From: Eucommia ulmoides
Taxonomy: Eukaryota > Streptophyta > Magnoliopsida > Garryales > Eucommiaceae
Reading direction: 5' to 3'
DNA: 64,000 nucleotides
NCBI GenBank assembly: GCA_016647705.1
Contig: CM028333.1
Span: forward strand, 26,944,743-27,008,742
The notes beneath the pieces were generated by a model, which saw only the letters and a list, made by a program, of their open reading frames with translations, was not told the DNA's origin and did not search any database. Numbering within the stretch: position 1 is the first letter of the stretch; each line of letters begins with the position of its first letter. This document shows positions 21,530 to 32,217 of the stretch, one piece after another. The translations under genes were made by a program, and so were the position numbers.

Positions 21530-21790
21530 GTCGCTTGTCTACAGTAATCAGGGCGCCGATGTTATTCAACCGTCTCCGCCTACCGTAGCCGTCATCGTCA
21601 CCTGCTTTAGTCGTCGCCGTCACCGTCACCTGCTGTAGTCGTCGCCGTCGCCGCAAACGTCGCCATCGCCGCAAACGTCGCCTACACGTTGGTAGAACAT
21701 CGGCGCCGCAACAGTAGCTCGATCTCGCCTCACCGTCGCCGTTCAAGCGTCGTCGCCATTCAAATCCATCCGCCATCACCGTCGATTTCC
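21530..21790. repeat. GC-rich trinucleotide-like stretch
   Basis: The stretch is built of CGTCGCCGT and CGCAAACGTCGC type repeats and stands out from the AT-rich surroundings. A related GTCGCCGAAGTTGCTGCC stretch lies at 28020-28110. Each may be the start of a gene-like region in the MULE. No family is recognisable. Confidence 0.5.
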
Positions 21791-22920
21791 ATTTCTGTAA
21801 GTTTCATATCAATTAAAGTTGTTTGATTGTCTAGGGTTTGAGTAATGCGAACACTGAGCAATCCACTGATGGCTTGTGGTTGAGATGATGAGTGCACAGT
21901 AAGAATCATATATTATTTGTTGTGTTCTTGATTTTGGATTGTTAGGAATTTTAATGCACAACAAAAATCCATCTCCCCCTTGCATTGTTCATATTTCGGC
22001 CATCTCAACACCAAAATTCGGATTCTTGCTTGCTTGTTGATTGGAGTTTAATTCAAAATTAGGGTTAGGAATGTGGAGAAATCAGAATCGGAATTTTGGT
22101 GTGTTGAGATGGTGAATGCACATTAATAATCATATATTGGTTGTTGATATTTTGGGTGTTGTTGCGTGAGTTATTGAAATATTTACTGTTCGGGTTATTA
22201 AATTGTTGATGTGTAGCAAGATTACGTATATGCAGTTGTGTTCTTGAATTTCGCTTTTGGTTGCATCACAAATAGAGATGGCCATTGTTCTTGTTATCAA
22301 TTTATATTTGAATAGTTAATGTGTAGCCACCAATCTTGAGGTATTTTACTGTGTAGCAAAAATCACTAATTAAAAGACTTGTTTTTGATTGACAATTTGT
22401 TACGTTTCACTGTTCATGTGGGATTTCTATTGAATTGTTGCTGTGGTGTAATATTCGATATTTAATTAGTGTATATCAAAAAAAATATGTTCGATTTATA
22501 TAGATTATTAATGTGTAGCAAAAAACATGAAGTGAAGACTTGTTTTAGATACACAACTTGAGACTTTTTCGCTGTTGGTTTGTGGTGTTGATCAAGAGTT
22601 ACTGTGGTGTAAAAATTAATGTGTATTTAATGTGTATCAAAAATTGATGTTTGGTTAATAGAGTTTGAAATTGTGAAGCAAAATTCAACAATTAAATATA
22701 TGTTTTTGAATTATATCGTTCAACCTCTACATTGTTAATGTTTGGATGTCGATTTTTTGTCCGACACCGGAATTGTTTCTCAGGTAATTGCAGGTGCATC
22801 CGACAGCGATCCAATAACCCATAATCAAGCTAGGGGTAAACAGTTTTGATGTAATTTGCGTAGCTTTTGTGATTTAATGGGAAAAACCGAAGGAAGTTTC
22901 GTCCCTGCCATATTGATGTG

Positions 22921-23846
22921 ATGTCGTCCACTCCGCTTTGGCCTTTCTTTAAGGCATTCGTTGACGGCAATGTCGTGGTCCAACAATGCACTAAAAGTGA
23001 CCAAGACATCTTTGCGCTGTTGAAGTATTATAATCGGTAAAAACTGTTACTTTTCATATCGAAAAAATTATGTTGCAATGATATTTACTGGTTTACTATA
23101 ATTTTCTGAACATTTTTTTATTGTCTTGCGTATTGAGCAGAGGTAGGAAAGCTTTTGTATTTGGCGGAAAGAGTATTTCTTTGAGTGCGAGAGATATATC
23201 ATTATTCTTTGGAATAAAAAATGGGCCAAAGTAGTTGAACATACGTATGCGAAGAAGATTATGAGTCCGTTTGTTCGACAACGTTTTGTTGGAGTGGACC
23301 AAGTCTCAACGAGAGTGATATTACAGACGATTGACACGATTATTGATCGGAACGATCACGATGACGTTGAGGATGTCGTAAGGTTGATGTGTTTGTACAC
23401 TTTTGTGACTTGCTTTTTTGCAACTACTGGTACAAATATCGGATGGTCATTTGTTCAAATGGTAGAGGACTTGCATGCAATGTCTGAATACGCATGGGCT
23501 GATGCTATTGCGAATGGGGTAAATGATTCTATCCTTAATAACATTGATAAACCTTATGCGATTCGTGGCTGCATCATCGCTATATTGGTAAGTTGTTTAT
23601 AGGTGCAATGACAAATGTTGTATATATTCTTGTTTGTTGATTTAATAATTTTTTCTAATTTATGTATGTTATTACTCTTAGTATATGTTTTGCGAGCGTT
23701 CAACCTTGTTAGATCCAGACTACAATCACCAAGCTATGCCAGTTGGCGGTGATGTCAGTTGGATCGGCATTCCTCAATTCACCCGTTGGAATTTGTCTTC
23801 TTTAAAGAACGTGTTGCATGGGGTGAATGATCTCAATGAAAATCAG
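22921..23846 (+). pseudogene. DUF1985-like gene fragment in the MULE region
   Basis: Exons read 22921-23036, 23141-23587 and 23682-23846 with good GT-AG borders and consistent phase. The protein starts MSSTPLWPFFKAFVDG, has KAFVFGGKSISLSARDISLFFG, then DVVRLMCLYTFVTCFFATTG and MSEYAWADAIANGVNDSI, and in exon 3 GIPQFTRWNLSSLKNVLHG. This pattern (compact N-terminal module, then a hydrophobic helix and a short W motif) is that of the DUF1985 type often joined to Ulp1-like cysteine proteases in plant MULEs. Reading is lost in exon 2 near 23229, where the frame changes by one base, and no Ulp1 catalytic part was found downstream. The family call is by pattern only and is tentative. Confidence 0.55.
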
Positions 23847-25163
23847 GTTAGTGCCAATAGTATCTTAGAAATATTATATGTATGTCATTAAATGGCTGGT
23901 TGTATAATTTATAAGAATTTTACTGCATAGCAAAAGTTACGTGTATTGTGTCATTTATAAGAATGTTACTGCATATTGACTATTAATGGTATTCCACCAT
24001 GCGCCAGATCATGTTTTTAGGGGGTGTTTATATGACTGAATAACAACGGTTTTGTTAACCCCCTCTTTTCAGTGGCACCTCTGTCAAAATTGACTCCATA
24101 AGGTGGACAATTGGCCCTGGCCAAAGTCGGCACCGGAGTTCATCATCAACGGAGAACAAACGAAGATTTTAATGATCATGAAGAAGAAACAAACGTAAGA
24201 TTAATCATCTCTCTCATGCTTTTTGACAAAGCCAGAAAAAAAAAAAGTTGAGGGATTGGCAATGAGTGTGATGAGCTAGAGAGAGAAAATAAGAGAGTAT
24301 GAAATGATGGGTGTGATAAACATGCACGTATATTAAAATTCTCGTGAAGGACGTCAACTTTTGATCACAAATGTCTGAATTTTTTTGTCTCTATTTTCAG
24401 ATTTTTTGTTTCATCTCAATGCGTGTGTGTATCTCTGGTTTCGTAATCAAGTTCGTGCATGAAATGTCTAAGACGAATAATGTTATCCCTTATTATTGTT
24501 TGTTCTATTAAAACTTACTGTGAGCTAATTATTCCGGTGCAATAAAAGGTATTGTAAATTAATGGTTGCAGTAAATGTGTGTGTTGACAATAGTTTTCAA
24601 CCAGAGGAGGGGGCTCAGGTTAGTTGGTAATAATTCAGATGATAAATCAGGTTGGTTGGTAATAATTCAAATGAGAAATGTATTGAACTTTTTAGAAATA
24701 CGCATGGACCTAAATTTTTGTGTGTTAATTATTTCGCTACAGTAAAAATTACTGTGAAAGTCATATAAATATCGTACTCCGTGGATACACATCTAGCTAC
24801 CGGATCTTCGGAATCCGAGTTGAATTAAAAATTACTGTGTATTAATTATTCCACTACAATAATATATTACTGTGAAGTAATATTCATCTATTACTCCTTG
24901 TTTTTTATTTTCTTAATAAATCACTGTATCCGCCGAATAAATCATGTCTTGTAATCATTTAATTTATCTTCATCAAAATATTACGTAATTTGGCACAAAA
25001 ATAGGTTCAAAACATAAAATTAGCATACACAACTATAAAAAATGAAAACCAATTGATAAAACGATTCTAGTTATGAAAACATCCACACGATTGTTGAATT
25101 TTTTAAAAATAAATAGCAACTGTTGCTCTAAAAAATAATGAAAGTCTAATAAATGATGTCATT
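23847..25163. other. Region between the two MULE genes
   Basis: No further exon of the plus-strand gene could be confirmed; the Ulp1-like catalytic part expected in such genes is not visible. The sequence is AT-rich and includes repeats of an ATTACTGTG(A/T) motif near 24515-24890. Confidence 0.4.
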
Positions 25164-27211
25164 TCATATGGGTTCTTTGCATGTTTTCCTATTGTGTCCT
25201 TTCCCACCGCAACGACTGCACTTCAATGTTCCTTTCTTGAATTCTCCCTTTGATGGGATCCTTGTTTTCTTCGGTCGTCCCCTAGGTCGTTTGGTAACTG
25301 GTGGTAGTATTACAATATCTTCTTGTTTCGTCTCTTTCTTCCCCGCAGTTGGCACAGCAAAAATTCCATCCTCATAACTTAAACGGTAAAAGGACATATG
25401 GAAGTAATCCTCTACATATGAGTTCAAATCTCTACCGGTCTTTGTAATAGCAGCGCAAGCGTGCGCACACGGTATCCCGTTGTCCCTCCAATCGAAACAA
25501 GAACATGTCTGTTTATTTAGGTCTACAAGTACAGAAGGGTCCGATTGAACCTCGAAAACTCCATTCACAGATTCACGCACCACCCATATCCTGCATTCTT
25601 CCAATCTTTTTAGCATTTGTTTCTCGATTATCTCACACAGAATATTGTTCACCCCCAAAGCCATGTTACGTCATTTTGTCCGTTGTTCCATTAAGTCAAA
25701 ACGAATTCGATCGACAACTTTGTGAATTGGCAGGTGTCTAGCTTCAGCAATCCATCCATTGAATGACTCTGCGGCGTTGGACGTCAATTCACCGTATCTT
25801 CGCCCTTTGAAGAACGCATTTGTCCAATTCTCTCTAGGCAAATCATCAACCCAATCAGAAATATACTTGGATCCCTCTGTTTTTAAATCTGCCAATAGTG
25901 TGTAAAAGTCGAACTCCGTTTTTGCTTTGTAACACTCATGTAACAACCACAACAACCGTTGTTTTACCACTGGTAAACGAGCTCCAATTTTTTCCTTCAA
26001 ATTCATTGTTAAGTGGTTCAAACAAAATGAATGGTATGCATCTGGGAATACCTTTTTCACAGCTTTTATTAACCCAGCATGTCGATCAGATACGAATGTC
26101 ATTACTCGTTCCGATGGTATAACATTAACTAGTTGTTTTAGAAACCATTCCCAATGGACTTCCGTTTCTGAGTCAACGATTCCAAAAGCTAGTGGATATA
26201 TACCTGTCAGAAAATGACAAAAAGTCTAGTTAGTCAATATGAAATATTTAATGTACACCCAATTTTATTACTAAATTAACAGTAATAATTATTTTTACGC
26301 TGTATAAAAACAATATTACATCGTATAGAACAACGACAAATTGATTAGCACGTCAAAAAACAACTAGATTTTTTACCCCCACTTACCGTTATTCCCGTCT
26401 TTGCCGGTCGCGCCAAGCAACGTGCCTTTATACTTTGCTTTCAGAAACGTTCCGTCGAGAAATAATAGGGGTCGTACATATTTAAACCCTGCTATGCTAG
26501 CACCGAATGAAACAAAAAGTCGATTAAAACAACCAGTACTCATATCATATTCAATTTCAAAACAGGTCCCCGGGTTTGTCTCCATGCACACTTCTTTGTA
26601 CCATCTCAACTCGTCGTATCCACTACGATAATCCCCAAAAACATCTTCTCTAGCCTTTTTAACCCCCCATGATGCATGGTGATAACTTATGTCCAACCCA
26701 TAGTTATTTTTAAATTCTTTGACGACGTCAATAGGGCGTTTTAGTGGTTGAACCTTTAGCGTGTTTTTTATACAATTCGACACAATTTTGGAATTAATTC
26801 TACCATTTTGCCTGGTTCTAACTGCAGTACCACAAGTATGAATATTGTTTATTTTCTTGATGTAAAAAAATCCATTCTTACTATCGATGCTCGCACGTAC
26901 GAACCATTCACATCCTCGCTCAATCTTATATGCGCAATATGCTACAACACGAGATGGTTCATTCTTATGGTAATCAAATTTGAATCCAATTTCAATGGAA
27001 TACTTTATCAAACAATCCCTAAAATCATTAGCCCCCCCTTAAAAACTTGCCCTACCTTACGAATTAAATACCTCCAATCAGCAGACATTGTTGTCGACTT
27101 ATTTGGGCGGTACGGTATCAATAGATTTTCATCTTCGTCACTCCCTGTATTTTCGCTGTAGTAATCATTATTAGTTCTAGTTGCGTCTCCGATACTCTCT
27201 CCAACATGCAT
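25164..27211 (-). CDS. MuDR-like (MULE) transposase, nearly open
   Basis: Two exons, 27211-26387 and 26203-25164, join through a GT-AG intron as DGNNG-IYPLAFGIVDSE. The order of domains is complete: an acidic leader and SADWRYLIRKVGQVF, a MuDR N-terminal domain (EIGFKFDYHKNEPSRVVAYC and CEWFVRAS), the MULE catalytic domain beginning FLDGTFLKAKYKGTLLGATG and continuing WFLKQLVNVIPSERV and FVSDRHAGLIKAV, a SWIM zinc finger (CSCFDWRDNGIPCAHACA), and a C-terminal CCHC knuckle CSRCGGKGHNRKTC. Two faults are seen. A G7 run near 27035 is one base out of frame with the flanking coding, and an in-frame TGA lies at 25668-25670 (a CGA-to-TGA change would explain it). Otherwise the gene is well kept, so the insertion should be fairly young. 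Confidence 0.88.
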
Positions 27212-27323
27212 CTCACATGTTCAAACAATTTTAGATGTACACTCAAACATGAAAGGTTATCGACATAATATTTAGATATGAAACGGTTGCTCAACATTTC
27301 GTGTTTTACAATAAAAAAATCAA

Positions 27324-27605
27324 CCAATTGTAACTGTATATTAATATTCAGCCCAATTATAGGTGTATATCGAATATTGAACCAATTATTACTATATAGT
27401 AATATTCAATCCAATTATAACTGTATAGTTATATTTACCGCAATTATAACTGGACATCAATATTCAATCCTTTCTAATTGTATATTAATGTACGGTTATA
27501 ATTGCGGTAATGTAATATTTAACCCCATTATAACTGTACATCGATATTCAACCAATTATAATTGTATAGAAATATTCAGTCCACATATAACTGTATAGTA
27601 ATATT
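27324..27605. repeat. AT-rich minisatellite upstream of the MULE transposase
   Basis: A unit of about 40 bp with CAATTATAACTGTATA and TAATATTCAACC is repeated about seven times with variation. It lies just 5' of the transposase start and so may sit in its promoter or in a subterminal repeat. Confidence 0.7.
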
Positions 27606-28797
27606 CAACAAAGTAATTATGTGCAAAATCAAGAATTGACCTCCAGTAATATTCAACAATGTATAACTACGAGTGTTGCTATCAATTCTAAAGAACTCTT
27701 GAAGAACAAATTCTGCAGTGAACTCTTGCATTAGGTGTTTCTCTCTTTATAAATGCAAGACCTACTACTTTCTCTCTCTAGAATTGCACAATTAAAATTC
27801 AACTTTCTGATCTAATTCCGTTTGCATGCCGATAGCTATGTCTTGTTAGAAGAACTTAGTTAAATATCCAACCAGTAGCAAAATCAAATATCGAGAAATG
27901 GTCTTTGTTTTATGTTCCTAATTTTTGAAATAAGGAACACCATTTGAAACATGGAAGGTGAATAAAAAACGAAACCTGTAACTAGTGTTTCTGCTCAACC
28001 ACGCCCGCCGTTCAATCTGTTGCCGTCGCCACCGAAATCGCTGCCGTCGCCGAAGTTGCTGCCGTCGTCGCCGAAGTTTCTCCCGTCACTGAAGTTGCTG
28101 TCGTCGCCGCCGATTCGTCGCTGTCGTTACAGCCTGCCGGCGTGGGAATGTGTTTCGCGATTTAGGGCTTTTCCTATCACCGTCCTCACCTTCGCCCTCA
28201 CCTCCTTTGCGATTTATGGCATGGAATATGGTAATAGCATTTTCAAAATCTTCCATTTTCATAGCTTCAAAGGTTTAATTGCTTGGATTTGCCTTATTTA
28301 GCTTGATGCCATTTTCCAAAAATACCTAACTAGCAATTGCAGAAGCAAAGCCGCACGTGAGTCGTTTGGATGTATAAATGGGTTTTTCTCAAAATTAAAC
28401 TAATTGCTTGGGTGTTTAATGTTATGGGCTAAAGTGTTTGGGGCCCATTCAAATATCAATTGTATAATTGGATGTCTAATTAAAAAATCCTTTAATTTAA
28501 TGCAAATTGGAGAGAATTTAAGTAGTTTCTATAATTAAAATTCCCTTCTCGTTCTCACTTTCTCCTCAAATCTGACTCTTGCAGAAAGTGAAAGAGAGAG
28601 AGAGAGAGAGAGTAATTCCAATTTAATATTAATTAGTGTTTAAGTATATTTTTTCTTTTATATTATTTCTTTAATTTTATTTTGGTAAATTTAATATTCC
28701 ACTGTTATTACTAAAATTAATTTTCATATATTATTTCTATAATTTTTGTAAATTTAATGACCATAATTTTCATAAATTTTTATATATTATTTCTAGG
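27606..28797. other. Right part of the MULE region; no confirmed gene
   Basis: A GC-rich open frame at 28020-28301 looks coding-like but has no recognisable domain. At 28650-28797 a ~140-bp sequence repeats, in the same orientation, the sequence at 21056-21200 (blocks GTTATTACTAAA, CATATATTATTT and GTAAATTTAATG). A (GA)n run lies at 28588-28612. Confidence 0.45.
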
Positions 28798-29285
28798 GAT
28801 AATGACATTTTTGATCCCTCACTAATGCAATCGGTGCTCAATTGGACCCCATTATTTGGAAATAGATACATTGGCCCCTTAACATTTCAATTTTGTTTCA
28901 ATTTTGCTCCAATTACTATTCTGTTAAGGTCAATTGTAAAGGTCAAAAGGTATTTTGGTTATTTCGCATTGAAATCCAATTTCTACAATTCAACCAATAT
29001 AGATTAATTACACTTTGTACCCTATTATTTTTAAAAATATATTTTTTATCCTTAACATTTTAAATAATTATATTTATCTCCCACCTTACTCTACCCTCTC
29101 ACTGCCACCGCCAATGCCCACCGATTTATAGCATTTACCTCCCCTATATTTTTACACTAACATGCTCATGTAATAAATATATATATATTTTTTAACCGTT
29201 TTAGTAAAAAAAATAACAAAATAAACTATAATTATTTTATCTCTCCGGTGATGGCGTTGGGCGTTTGACAATGGCGGTTAAGGGT
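28798..29285. other. Stretch without gene
   Basis: 28800-28960 is a remnant of a common plant repeat (gggataatgacatttttgatcc... with caattttgctccaatta). No coding block is seen up to the copia fragment. Confidence 0.4.
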
Positions 29286-29289
29286 CAAG

Positions 29290-29970
29290 AACGTAAGTTT
29301 CATGAGCTAGTAAAGTCTTTATATGGCCTCAAGCAAGTCCCTAAGCAATGTATGAAAAGTTTGATAATATGATTTTAGAATATGCTTTCAGAATCAATGA
29401 TCATTATAAGTGTCTATATTACATAGAATAGGTAGTATTATTTTTTGTCTTTATATAGACGATATATTTATTTTTTGGACTAATAATATATTATAGATGA
29501 TGTTAAGTAATACTTGTTTAAGGATTTTGATATGCAAGATTTGGGAGAAGCATATGTGATTTTAGGAATGAAGTTAGAGAGAACCTCTTGTGGTATAACC
29601 TTGATCAATCAAGTACTATAGAGAAAAAATTGAAGAAGTTTGAGCACTTTGATGTAACGCCTATTAGCACACCTTATGGTTCTAGTATACATATGAAGAA
29701 GAACAAAGGTTAATCAATATCTCAATTGAAGTATTCTTAGATGATTGGATCGCTTTTACATTTATCTAATAACTCTAGACCTAATATCTATTATGATGTT
29801 GGAAGATTGAGTAGATATATTCACAACCCAAGTGAGGAACATGGGACAACATTAGAAAGGGTTTGTAATTATCTTAGAGGAACTTTAGATTTCTCCCTAT
29901 GCTGCAAAGATTTTCCTAGTATCGTTCAAGGTTTTAGTGATGCGAATTAGATTTTTGACAGTTTAGATGT
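29290..29970 (+). mobile_element. Ty1/copia pol fragment (reverse transcriptase / RNase H)
   Basis: The block SLYGLKQ near the left, DMQDLGEAYVILGMKLERT, MIGSLLHLSNNSRPNI and YLRGTLDFSLC to the right come in the order of the C-terminal half of a copia reverse transcriptase and RNase H. It is an old and broken fragment with several interruptions, cut at about 29970 where the Athila/Tat-like sequence begins. No LTR was found next to it. Confidence 0.82.
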
Positions 29971-30293
29971 TAAAAGGTAGATGAGAATGTTATTTTTAGG
30001 CTCAAATTACCCTAGGCATGTACCACGACTCATGGATCTTGCAAGATTTTCAAGATTTTTTTTTTCACCAACTCCCTCTTTCATTAAATGTCTCATTTCA
30101 ATCAATGCCATAAGGTATTATTCTCAAAACAAACCAAAACATACACATGTTTTTTGGTTTTTTTTTTCGCACACAAAAAAAAAAAAGAACAATTAGGTAA
30201 GAAATATAAACCATACTCCCAAACTCAAATTGTCCTCAATGTTATTGGACAATACAAAGAAGTGACTCAATAATTAGTTTTTTTTTTCTTCAA

Positions 30294-30578
30294 TATCCAC
30301 CAATGGAGAAAATTATTTACGATGGTTTGGGCATGTGCATAAAAGACCTATAGAAGAACCAGTGAGAAATGTGATTTAATTTAAGTTCAGGTGACTATTA
30401 GAGGGAGAAGTAGACATAAAAAGACGTTGGACGAGACTATTAGAAATGATTTGGCAACATTAAACCTGACGGAAGAGATGACCCTTGACCGATCTATATG
30501 GCGTAAATGAATTCATGTATCTGACCCTACATAAGTGGGATAAAGGCTTAGTTGTTATTATTGTTGTATCCACCAATG
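30294..30578. repeat. Target-site duplication of the LINE
   Basis: TATCCACCAATG occurs at 30294-30305 and again at 30567-30578. The same place in copy 2 (about 62737-62750, aatccacaaatgact) has the sequence once, without an insertion. Confidence 0.9.
30306..30566 (+). mobile_element. 5'-truncated LINE, 261 bp
   Basis: The open blocks RLRWFGHV(H)KRP, RRWTRLLEMIW and EEMTLDRS(I)W-K come in order and are those of the extreme C-terminus of plant L1-type LINE reverse transcriptase. The end TTAGTTGTTATTATTGTTG is the usual 3' tail of such copies. A 12-bp target duplication frames it exactly. Only the last ~260 bp of the parent were copied. Confidence 0.92.
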
Positions 30579-31600
30579 ATTTCCCAAACACAACCCATGC
30601 TAGTACTTATAATCAATGATCTATGCAAAAATACCAATTAGTAATGGGTTTAGGAAGTGAAAATGCATTTAGTGGGCAGGATATACATATGAGGATAATG
30701 AAAGAATTAGGCAATAAGGCTAAACAAGAATAACGAAGGATAAACAATTTTCAAGGGTTAGCTTCCAAGGCCCAAACGATCCAAAAAAATGCCTAAATCA
30801 TCTCTACAACAACACATAACCTAGTATTTTGCCTCACGTTTCACTCAAATGGGTTTAAGTGTTCATGAGACATCAAATCCTACCTAAAGCACATAAATGT
30901 TCTCTAAGTACTCAAAAGGCCAAGTGATCATGATTCATGGTGCTCAAATGTAAAGAGTCAAAAGTGAACTTCAATCAACATGAGTTAAGCATATAGAAAT
31001 CTTAATGTAATACACCTAAGAAAACATCAAGTATCTATACTCATCATCGATATCAAGGTATTGCTTCTCAACAAAACTCATAATTTATTCAAGCAAACCT
31101 AAAAAAAAATGTTCAAACATAGGCAAAGGAGCACAAGTTATATGAAAAGAAGTCATACACACAAGCATTTCTTAAACCCAATAAACATAAGCCAACATGT
31201 GCCTCATCCACAAACTCAAAGTCAAACATGTATAAGGGAATAAGAAAACGTACTGGGGAGGTGAGACAATCTCCCCTCCTAGTCTGGTCGGTGATGATGT
31301 TCTGGGCAAGGTGACCTATGTAGGGCTTTCTTTCATAGCTTGCATCCTTAGGCTCAATTATTTGAAAACTTGGGTTGTCTCCCAAGAAGCGTTTGGTTTA
31401 ATGTCATCAACTTGACAACGGAGAAAGACTCATCAAAGAGCGACTTCCACCCATAGTATGTGTCATACAACACAATAAATGGGTCTTGGTTTTGAACGCC
31501 CTCAAACTTGGCAAGATGTAGAAATGATTAGCACGTATTATCAGCTTGACTCAGCTCTGGCACATGTGTTTGGTGGGCATGAATGAACGTTGCCAACGGT
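30579..31600 (-). other. Non-coding interior of the Athila/Tat-like copy 1
   Basis: The region aligns with 62750-63600 (shared blocks such as GCCTCACGTTTCACTCAAATGGG and AAGTGATCATGATTCATGGT). It is conserved between two copies but has no known protein domain. The 31113-31385 open frame is unrecognised. Confidence 0.55.
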
Positions 31601-32193
31601 GGTGAAGGACAAGTGACCGACATCAAATCCTCATAAATATAGTCGTCTTTGATCGATTGTGGCATCGCAATATTGATCTCAAAGGGTGGAGACTCAATTC
31701 TTGGGTCTCCTTCTCATTAGAATCATCATTATTGAACAAACCCAAGTCCCTCCCACTTGTATTTGGTTTCTCATGGTGGCTTTCACATATGCAGGCCCAG
31801 GTTGAAGAATTCCAACTCCAATAGTCAAAATTGGCTGTCTTCCAACAACCAATATGTTTTGTCCGCGGATAGTTATGAGAAAGAGGCGGTACTAATTCCA
31901 CTTTCCATCCAACTTCTTGTTGCAATATATAGACTGTCGAGAAAGTATTGTAGTTGACACTCCATCAAGAAACCATGATTGGGGAACCGAATAAGTAACT
32001 CCTTGTATTTGTACCATGCATAATAGAACAGTTCGAAATCTCGTTGAAAAAATCTCAAGAGGACTTGTTGATTAACCATCGCCAAGTACCTCGTAATATA
32101 AGAAATCAAAAGCGAAAATTAAAAATGAAAATCAACGCCTAAATTAAAATCAAGTTACCTACTCACAATATTAACAACAATCTAAAACGCTAA
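31600..32193 (-). pseudogene. gag-like remnant of copy 1
   Basis: The block LRFFQRDFELFYYAWYKYKE and FPNHG resembles the gag core of Athila/Tat-like gypsy elements (FxxAWxRxKELLxxCPHHG). The rest, shared with 63601-63981, is acidic and unrecognised. The frame is broken. Confidence 0.6.
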
Positions 32194-32211
32194 TCCCTAA
32201 CAATGGCGCCA
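32194..32211 (-). other. Primer-binding site, TGGCGCC type
   Basis: On the minus strand TGGCGCCATTGTTAGGGA follows the 5' LTR after a few bases. TGGCGCCGTTGCCGGGGA is the usual primer site of Athila and Tat elements. Confidence 0.75.
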
Positions 32212-32217
32212 AAAACA

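Larger units (their letters stand above)
21190..28620. mobile_element. MULE region (MuDR-like) with a second gene; ends not firmly set
   Basis: The transposase at 25164-27211 (minus) and a DUF1985-like gene at 22921-23846 (plus) lie between loosely matching ends. At the left, GGGAATTTTAATATGGGCCCCAA (21258-21281) matches, in reverse, the two blocks GGGAATTTTAAT and ATGGGCCCCAA of the right side (28545-28556 and 28440-28450), which are there separated by about 100 bp. Flanking AGAAAGTG-type blocks also pair. I found no matching 9-bp duplication. GC-rich, CGTCGCCGT-like coding-type sequence occurs near both ends (21540-21790 and 28015-28130). Confidence 0.5.

Noticed and set aside
21450-21779. 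Arg-rich minus-strand frame of 109 codons
   Set aside because: It follows from CGTCGCCGT-type repeats; no domain, and the plus strand is equally open in places.
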